DNA from: JANQLU01 sp964434955
Lineage (GTDB): Bacteria; Planctomycetota; Planctomycetia; Pirellulales; Pirellulaceae
Assembly: GCA_964434955.1 (NCBI GenBank)
Contig: CAYSXI010000107.1
Span: 1 to 17,916, forward strand
Direction of reading: 5' to 3'
DNA: 17,916 bases
In this document: positions 12,730 through 17,916 of the stretch, piece by piece
How positions within the stretch are numbered: the stretch's first letter is position 1
Layout of the letters: the number at the start of each line of letters is the position of its first letter
Position numbers and translations under genes: made by a program
Notes under the pieces: generated by a model
The model's input: the letters and a program-made list of their open reading frames with translations, nothing else
What the model was told of the DNA's origin: nothing
Database searches by the model: none

Positions 12730-13956
12730 ATGACAATTCGAAGTTTGGTTGGTCTGCTGTTGATGGTTGTTGTACCCGCTAGCCTGTTCGCCGACGACGA
12801 CTGGAAGCAGTGGGGCGGTCCGAATCGTGACTTTCAGGTACGCGACGCGGACCTTCCCGAGAAAATCGAACTCAAAGAATCCTGGCGCCGTGAACTGGGC
12901 GGAGGCTATTCAGCCGTTCTGGTTGAAGGCGATCGCCTGTACACGATGTATCGCAAAGGCGATGACGAATTTGTGATTGCCATGGATCGTAAAACCGGGA
13001 AAACGGTTTGGGAGAAAAAATATTCTGCGCCGATGATGAAAGCCGCCGAAACAAGTTTTGGCAAAGGCCCCAACTCAACACCGATCATCACCGGCGATCG
13101 TTTGATTGCGATTGGATTCAATGGCGACATGCACTGCCTCAACAAGTCCGATGGCAAAGTGCTCTGGCAAAAGAACGTCTTTTCAGACCTGGGCGGAACC
13201 TACGTCGACATGGGCTATTCACAAAGCCCCATTATTTACAAAGACAACTTGATCTTGCCCATCGGAGGAAAAGGAAAAGGCTTTGCCGGTATTCGAGTCA
13301 AAGACGGATCAATTGCCTGGTCCAATCAGGATTTCAAGAATAGCTATTCGACTCCGCTCTTGGTCGAAATGGATGGGTTCGATCAAATGATTTTCGTGAT
13401 GACCGACCAGGTCGTTTCAATCAGCCCCAAAGACGGCAAGTTGTTTTGGACTTTTGATTTGAAAAACCAGTGGAGCACCCACGCCTTTGTACCGCTTTGG
13501 GACAAGAAAACAAAAACACTTTTCATCTCTTCTTTCCGCCAGAGCCATGCGCTCAAACTGGAAAAGAAGGGCGACAAAGTTGGCTACGAGAAGATATGGT
13601 CGATTCCGACTTCGGGCGTTGGTTTTACGAATGCCGTGATTGTCGATGGCGTTGTAATCGGCTCGACGGGGGGCTCGCGTAGCCCGCTGGTCACCGCAAT
13701 CGATCTAAGCAATGGAAAGATTCTCTGGAAACAACGGGGCTTTGGCGTCTGTAATTACTTGGCGGTTGGTAACCGCTTGATGATGCTGGACGAAAAAGGA
13801 AATCTCGCCGTTGCCGAACCTTCACGCTCTTCGCTGGAGATTGTTCAGAAGCAAAAGGTCCTTGGCGCGGGCAAAGTCTGGACGGTTCCGACGCTCGTGG
13901 GACGTGAAATTTTTGTTCGCGACCAGAAAGAGATTGCTGGTTTCGAGATCAAATGA
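12730..13956 (+). CDS. Exported PQQ-like beta-propeller (outer membrane protein BamB-like repeat) protein
   Basis: A 408-residue secreted protein with a signal peptide (MTIRSLVGLLLMVVVPASLFA, likely cleavage before the DDD at 22-24). Mature residues start DWKQWGGPNRDF, the usual opening of planctomycete PQQ-like proteins. Blade motifs follow: VIAMDRKTGKTVWEKKY, MHCLNKSDGKVLWQKNV, GIRVKDGSIAWSNQDF, VVSISPKDGKLFWTFDL and VTAIDLSNGKILWKQRGF. These are the A.D..(T/D)GK..W repeats of quinoprotein-like propellers. No quinone- or metal-binding catalytic residues are evident, so an enzyme role is not supported; a periplasmic binding or scaffold role is possible. ATG 12730, preceded by GGGGAAGAGACGGGTG, is chosen over an in-frame ATG at 12664 because it starts directly at the signal peptide. 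A weak TACAAT -10 box lies at 12638-12643. Confidence 0.85.
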   Translation: MTIRSLVGLLLMVVVPASLFADDDWKQWGGPNRDFQVRDADLPEKIELKESWRRELGGGYSAVLVEGDRLYTMYRKGDDEFVIAMDRKTGKTVWEKKYSAPMMKAAETSFGKGPNSTPIITGDRLIAIGFNGDMHCLNKSDGKVLWQKNVFSDLGGTYVDMGYSQSPIIYKDNLILPIGGKGKGFAGIRVKDGSIAWSNQDFKNSYSTPLLVEMDGFDQMIFVMTDQVVSISPKDGKLFWTFDLKNQWSTHAFVPLWDKKTKTLFISSFRQSHALKLEKKGDKVGYEKIWSIPTSGVGFTNAVIVDGVVIGSTGGSRSPLVTAIDLSNGKILWKQRGFGVCNYLAVGNRLMMLDEKGNLAVAEPSRSSLEIVQKQKVLGAGKVWTVPTLVGREIFVRDQKEIAGFEIK

Positions 13957-14428
13957 CCGGTTTTTGAGTGAGATGCGGGTGGATCGCAAAATCTCACCAT
14001 TTCGACCAAAAATCGGAAACGTGAGGGGGTTTTGCCGAGTATGGTCGGTGGAAAACTCTGTCTTCGAGCAGGAGGCAATCCCCGTCCCGAAGGTGCAGGC
14101 AATCCCTGGATTCGGGTCACACAGGATGATTGCATCCACCGCGACCCTGACCCATTGGAAGTCATTTCAAGGCTGTGCAATAATTGGCGATGGCCAATGT
14201 CGCAGAATGGTTCAGAATCGTTGTAGCGAAAAATTTGCCGAATCGCTGAAAGTCGTCCGGCGTACGAGCAACAAACGAATGTCTCACCGGTTTGCTCGAT
14301 TCAGCGATTGCTTGATTCGGAATTTGCAGAACATCTTCATAGCAACTTGTTGCGGCCAAAACAGTCCTTGCGTCCCATTTGTCCTCCCGAAAAGCGATGG
14401 GTCAAACCATTTGAAAAAGGAAAACATA
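13957..14428. other. Intergenic region
   Basis: This 470-bp stretch is without a supported gene. One plus-strand frame stays open across it from inside the propeller gene into the DUF6263-like gene, but its translation is rich in Arg, Ser and Cys and shows no domain. The 10-mer aggcaatccc occurs twice (near 14072 and 14097). I see no clear terminator after the propeller gene. Confidence 0.55.
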
Positions 14429-15298
14429 ATGAAATCAATTGCGTTCATCGTCACGGCTTTCGCACTCTTGATTGCCAGCCCTCTCAAGGCCCAAACGGGT
14501 CCCGTCCTTCGTTGGAAACTGGAAAAAGGTCAAAAGTTTGAAATCGTTTCCGCCAACGACAGCAAAGCTGAAATCGAAACACCGATGGGCACTCAGAAGA
14601 TGCCTTCGAAAATGACCACCACCTCCACCTGGGAAGTTGTTGGTGTCGATGACGGCAAAATCAAAATCAAAACCGTCGTCCAGCGAATTCAAATGTCTAT
14701 GTCGAATCCCTTTGCGGGCGAAATCAGCTACGACTCGGATGACGATGAAGCGGATCAAGATCAAATGACGGCCCAACTCGCTGCGAGCTTCAAGCAATTG
14801 ATCGGCAAAGAAACAACCGTCACGATCAACGATCGAGGAATTGTTCAAAAGTCGGATGAAGACAAAGACGAAGATGAAGGCGGAAACGCGATGGCCATGA
14901 TGATGAGTTCTGAAATGACCAGCCAAATGTTCTTCCAGCTTCCAGAGAAAGCCGTTGCCAAGGGCGACAGCTGGAATCAAACGATCGAAACCAAGAACAA
15001 TGGCGGATCGGTCAAGATGAAGAACAAGTACACCTACGATGGGAAAGCCGGATCGGGCACGAAAGACATCCACAAGATCAAGCTAGAAGGCGAAGTCGAA
15101 ATGGACATCGAAGACTCCAACGTTGCGATGGAACTTGATGAGAGCTCCGTGAAAGGTACGTTGTTCTTCGACAAATCAAACGGTTACATGACCAAGGCCG
15201 AAATGGAACAAAAAATGGTCATGCAAATCGAAGCTGGCGGAATTTCGATGACGAACACCAGCGAATCAACCATCAAAACGACGATCACCAAAAAGTAA
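14429..15298 (+). CDS. Secreted DUF6263-like protein
   Basis: A 289-residue secreted protein of unknown function. The signal peptide MKSIAFIVTAFALLIASPLKA precedes QTGPVLRWKLEKGQKFEIVS, an opening typical of planctomycete DUF6263-like proteins. The body is mostly beta strand, with TTTSTWEVVGVDDGKIKIKTVVQRI, MFFQLPEKAVAKGDSW and GTLFFDKSNGYMTKAEMEQKM. Two acidic runs (SYDSDDDEADQDQ and KSDEDKDEDEGG) and a Met-rich patch (NAMAMMMSSEMTSQMFF) stand out. There are no catalytic motifs. ATG 14429 with AAGGAAAA upstream is chosen over in-frame starts far upstream, because the signal peptide begins there. A terminator follows at 15321-15353. The family assignment is from memory of the pattern. Confidence 0.75.
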   Translation: MKSIAFIVTAFALLIASPLKAQTGPVLRWKLEKGQKFEIVSANDSKAEIETPMGTQKMPSKMTTTSTWEVVGVDDGKIKIKTVVQRIQMSMSNPFAGEISYDSDDDEADQDQMTAQLAASFKQLIGKETTVTINDRGIVQKSDEDKDEDEGGNAMAMMMSSEMTSQMFFQLPEKAVAKGDSWNQTIETKNNGGSVKMKNKYTYDGKAGSGTKDIHKIKLEGEVEMDIEDSNVAMELDESSVKGTLFFDKSNGYMTKAEMEQKMVMQIEAGGISMTNTSESTIKTTITKK

Positions 15299-15320
15299 GA
15301 TCGCCCGTTTACCCAAGCCA

Positions 15321-15353
15321 AGCACCCGGTTATTCTGCCGGGTGCTTTTTTTT
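15321..15353 (+). terminator. Intrinsic terminator
   Basis: A 9-bp stem AGCACCCGG (15321-15329) / CCGGGTGCT (15338-15346) has an 8-nt loop and is followed by eight T at 15346-15353. It closes the DUF6263-like gene and separates it from the SDR gene. Confidence 0.92.
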
Positions 15354-15384
15354 GCCAAAACAAAACCTTGCGCAGGAAGCTGGG

Positions 15385-16185
15385 ATGGATACAAATCTGC
15401 AGGAAGAAAATGTCATCGTGACCGGTGCAAGTGGCGGAATCGGTCAAGCGATTGCGCGTTCCTTCATCGCCGAGGGCGCCAAAGTCGTCGTTCACTATCA
15501 CCGGAATCGCGAGTCGGCGGAGTCGCTGGTGAAGGAATTCGGGTCGAATGCGACCATGATTCAGGCGGATCTGACGCAAGATGCCGATGTCAAAAACTTG
15601 TTCCAAAAGGCCTCGGCTTCGCTGGGACCCATCTCGGTCTTTGTGGCAAACGCGGGAGATTGGCCCAGCGATCATCAGCAGGTGGATGAAGTCAGCGTGG
15701 AACGTTGGAACCAAACCATTGCCAACAATTTAACCTCAACCTTTTTGTGCATGAAACATTTCTTGCGGCACGCTCGATTCGAGAAATTGACATCGCCCGC
15801 CGCGGTCATGATTGGTTCCACCGCGGGTATGGTGGGGGAAGCCGGCCATTGCGATTACGCGGCGGCGAAGGCCGCTTTGATTCATGGCTTGCTTCCTTCC
15901 CTCAAGAACGAGTTCTCCCGCGCCATTCCCGCAGCGCGAATCAATGTGGTTTGTCCCGGATGGACCATGACTCCAATGACGGAAAAGTTCAGCGACAACA
16001 AAGAAGGAATGATTCAAGCGCTGCAGACCATGTCGCTGCGGAAATTTGCAAGTCCAGAAGACATCGCTGACGCGGTGACTTTTCTCGCGTCTTGCCGAGC
16101 GGGACATATCACCGGACAGGCACTGACCGTTGCCGGCGGGATGGAGGGTCGCGTCCTTTATTCAAAGGAAGAAATTGAAATTTAA
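15385..16185 (+). CDS. Short-chain dehydrogenase/reductase (SDR)
   Basis: A 266-residue classical SDR, cytoplasmic and NAD(P)-dependent. The Rossmann motif TGASGGIG lies at 13-20, the DL dinucleotide-contact motif at 62-63, NAG at 89-91, the active site Asn115, Ser145, Tyr158 and Lys162 (YAAAK), and PGW at 191-193. The end TGQALTVAGGM is the usual SDR tail. His37 and Arg40 after the second strand (VVVHYHRNRES) favour NADPH. It resembles FabG-type 3-oxoacyl-ACP reductases and sugar or polyol dehydrogenases; the substrate cannot be told. ATG 15385 has AGGAAG upstream and gives the correct family start; an in-frame TTG at 15352 lies in the terminator T tract. No other fatty-acid genes are nearby, so the fabG symbol is not assigned. 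Confidence 0.88.
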   Translation: MDTNLQEENVIVTGASGGIGQAIARSFIAEGAKVVVHYHRNRESAESLVKEFGSNATMIQADLTQDADVKNLFQKASASLGPISVFVANAGDWPSDHQQVDEVSVERWNQTIANNLTSTFLCMKHFLRHARFEKLTSPAAVMIGSTAGMVGEAGHCDYAAAKAALIHGLLPSLKNEFSRAIPAARINVVCPGWTMTPMTEKFSDNKEGMIQALQTMSLRKFASPEDIADAVTFLASCRAGHITGQALTVAGGMEGRVLYSKEEIEI

Positions 16186-16216
16186 ACCAAATTGTGCCCA
16201 GTTTGCTTCGCGAGCA

Positions 16217-16245
16217 TTAACACATTGCTGGTCCGCAACTATAGT
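16217..16245 (+). promoter_or_regulatory. Sigma70-like promoter of the zinc-ribbon membrane protein gene
   Basis: TTAACA (16217-16222) and TATAGT (16240-16245) are separated by 17 bp. The predicted start near 16252 gives a leader of about 60 nt before the ATG at 16313. Confidence 0.5.
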
Positions 16246-16312
16246 CAATTTGTTAAACTAGTGTCGGCCTATGAATACAACTGACACATTCTTAGCCTCG
16301 TGATCCACCGGT

Positions 16313-17869
16313 ATGACCGTCTCGTTTCGTTGTTCTTGTGGCCAAAAACTGCGTGCCAAGCAGGAATTGGCGGGCCGTCAAACACGCTGCCCAAAATGCG
16401 GTTTGCAGGTGTTGATCCCTGCAACGAGCGACGATTCTTCTCCCCAAATCAAAACCGGGACACCGATCCAACCTGATTCGGTAGAACAACTGCCGCAAAT
16501 CGACTTGGGCCCGGCCGCTCAAGCTGCGCCGGCACCTGCCCCAACTCCGGCACCCGCGCCCGCACCGGTCCCCGTACAAACGCCGGGGGCGGCAGCATCC
16601 GTTGATTTGATGATTCCTTGCGGCAGTTGCGGTCAGTCTTTTCGAATGTCGTCGGAGTTTGCGGGGAAGCAGATTCCTTGCCCGACTTGTTCGGCGCTTT
16701 GCACGATCCCTTCGATCGTGACTCAACCTTCCACAGAGCCGGCACCGGCTCCGCAACAGGCACCGATTCCGCATCAGGCGCCGGCACCCATTCCCATGCA
16801 AAACCCGGCGCCAGTGGATCCGGGAATGGGGTACGACCCCTATGCGATGGAAACCCCGACGCCAACGCCACAGTTTTCAAGACCCGCCAATGAGTTTCGA
16901 TTTCTTCGAATCGGCTTGTTAATTATCGCGATCGCAATGTGTGTCTCGGCCGGCAGCTATGCGATGTGGTTTTTGGGCGAGGGAATGATTGAAGTTGCGT
17001 TCGCGATGGTGGCTCAACGAGCTCCGGATCCACCAGAACGCCCCAACTATTCAGGCATGTCGCGCGAGCAATTTGATCGGGAAATGCGTGAGTACAACGA
17101 AAAGGTTCGTGCGTGGTCGGAAAAGGTAAGAAAGATTTCCGAGCGCCAGCAGAAGCGAGTCAAGAGCGCCGAGAACATGATCAAGGTATCCTTCGTGTTT
17201 TTGAAAATCGCGCATGTTGTATTACTCCTGTCGCTGATTGCAACCATCGTGGGCGGCGTGTTTAGCTGTCTGAATCCACGTCGCCCCGGGATCATGGGCG
17301 TCGCAATTGCGATCACGGCGATGCTTGCGTTCGGGTCCATCTTTCAGATGGTGTTCCAGACGCTTCCCATCCTGGATATTGATTCGCCTTCTTCGGTTGC
17401 AACACGATCCACCTTTGGAGCCAATGACTTGGAGTATCGCGGGCACTTTTTGTACGTGTTCATTTGGCCTTTGGAAGCGGACGTTTCGGATGTCATGCTT
17501 GGCGGGTTCGTCGATGTGCTGATCTTTGGGGCACTGATCATGTGCGGCGTGCTCCTTTTTCTTGTAGGCAATGCGACCGACCACAAAGGCACACGAACAT
17601 CGGGAATCATTTCGATCGTTTCGGTTTCCGTGTTTCTCGCATTCGCGCTGGTTCTATTCATCATGGCGCTCGTGGAATTTGACGCGAGCGACTTCAAATC
17701 AACCACGCCATTGATCATCGTTTGGGTATTCAAATGGCTTGCCAACGTGGGACTAGGAATTGGCCTGTTTTTCTTGATCCGCGGCTTTTTCATCGCTTGG
17801 ATGTCCACGAACCCGAATCGAAGTGGCCTGAGAAAACAGTCGCGCCCGGCTCACCCTGGATTTCGATAG
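16313..17869 (+). CDS. Double zinc-ribbon, proline-rich, multi-spanning membrane protein
   Basis: A 518-residue protein of unknown function. Two N-terminal zinc ribbons are present: Cys7-x-Cys9...Cys26-x-x-Cys29, and Cys103-x-x-Cys106...Cys123-x-x-Cys126. Both share the FR.....FAGK/LAGRQ..CP.C...(L/T)IP pattern common in planctomycete proteins. Ala/Pro-rich linkers follow each (68-95 and 141-170). The C-terminal half has about six hydrophobic segments (197-219, 298-319, 326-350, 400-420, 432-453, 467-495). A charged, coiled-coil-prone stretch at 250-292 (REQFDREMREYNEKVRAWSEKVRKISERQQ) sits between the first two. ATG 16313 is the first in-frame start after a TGA at 16301; the Shine-Dalgarno is poor. 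Zinc binding is inferred from the cysteines. No transporter or enzyme signature is recognised. Confidence 0.78.
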   Translation: MTVSFRCSCGQKLRAKQELAGRQTRCPKCGLQVLIPATSDDSSPQIKTGTPIQPDSVEQLPQIDLGPAAQAAPAPAPTPAPAPAPVPVQTPGAAASVDLMIPCGSCGQSFRMSSEFAGKQIPCPTCSALCTIPSIVTQPSTEPAPAPQQAPIPHQAPAPIPMQNPAPVDPGMGYDPYAMETPTPTPQFSRPANEFRFLRIGLLIIAIAMCVSAGSYAMWFLGEGMIEVAFAMVAQRAPDPPERPNYSGMSREQFDREMREYNEKVRAWSEKVRKISERQQKRVKSAENMIKVSFVFLKIAHVVLLLSLIATIVGGVFSCLNPRRPGIMGVAIAITAMLAFGSIFQMVFQTLPILDIDSPSSVATRSTFGANDLEYRGHFLYVFIWPLEADVSDVMLGGFVDVLIFGALIMCGVLLFLVGNATDHKGTRTSGIISIVSVSVFLAFALVLFIMALVEFDASDFKSTTPLIIVWVFKWLANVGLGIGLFFLIRGFFIAWMSTNPNRSGLRKQSRPAHPGFR

Positions 17870-17882
17870 ACCAAAGATTTGG

Positions 17883-17911
17883 AAACCCCGGGACTTTTGA
17901 ACTAGGGGTTT
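17883..17911 (+). terminator. Possible weak terminator at window end
   Basis: AAACCCC (17883-17889) and GGGGTTT (17905-17911) form a 7-bp stem with a 15-nt loop, 14 bp after the last stop codon. Only a short T stretch within the stem follows, so termination is doubtful. Confidence 0.3.
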
Positions 17912-17916
17912 GGGAA

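Noticed and set aside
13811..14428. A long plus-strand open frame extending the DUF6263-like gene upstream and overlapping the propeller gene
   Set aside because: A signal peptide and a good ribosome site at 14429 mark the real start; the upstream translation has no domain character and overlaps the end of another gene.

Overview
The window reads as chromosomal DNA from a planctomycete, most likely of the Pirellula/Rhodopirellula type. This is inferred from gene content: a PEP-CTERM protein with a short basic tail, a PQQ-like beta-propeller protein, a zinc-ribbon/proline-rich/multi-membrane protein, a secreted protein resembling DUF6263, and dispersed repeats built on the core gcacgaagcgcaagcgagtgg. 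No rRNA, tRNA, CRISPR array, integrase or transposase is visible. It looks like ordinary chromosome with loosely packed, mostly single-gene transcription units, several closed by clear intrinsic terminators.

Layout. 1-930: tandem repeats, a strong sigma70-like promoter, a very cysteine-rich lipoprotein gene and its terminator. 1134-2351: thiS and thiG, which make the thiazole half of thiamine. 2599-5126: two tandem paralogues, each with an N-terminal hydrophobic segment, two carboxypeptidase-regulatory/CNA-B-like beta domains and a shared glycine-rich PAPTSPS C-terminus. 5127-5955: a gene-poor stretch with a 14-bp tandem repeat and three copies of a dispersed repeat. 5956-6747: a PEP-CTERM protein. 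7071-7838, minus strand: a SprT-like metalloprotease homologue. 8067-12604: the ribonucleotide reductase locus. 12730-13956: a PQQ-like propeller protein. 14429-15298: a secreted DUF6263-like protein. 15385-16185: an SDR oxidoreductase. 16313-17869: a protein with two zinc ribbons and about six membrane segments.

The most informative part is the ribonucleotide reductase locus. The NrdB subunit has phenylalanine where the tyrosyl radical normally sits and glutamate at the first metal ligand. All seven key positions lie exactly 8 residues after the Chlamydia trachomatis R2 numbering as I recall it, which points to a subclass Ic (Mn/Fe) enzyme. NrdA carries two successive ATP-cone-like regions. 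A TTGACA-N16-TATATT promoter about 450 nt upstream of nrdA is overlapped by two NrdR-box-like palindromes 31 bp apart, so the operon appears to be NrdR-controlled with an unusually long, hairpin-containing 5' leader. A perfect 10-bp hairpin separates nrdA from nrdB, and a UUCG-loop terminator ends the operon.

The best candidates for undescribed biology are the cysteine-rich lipoprotein, the paralogue pair with its shared C-terminal signature, and the long nrdA leader.
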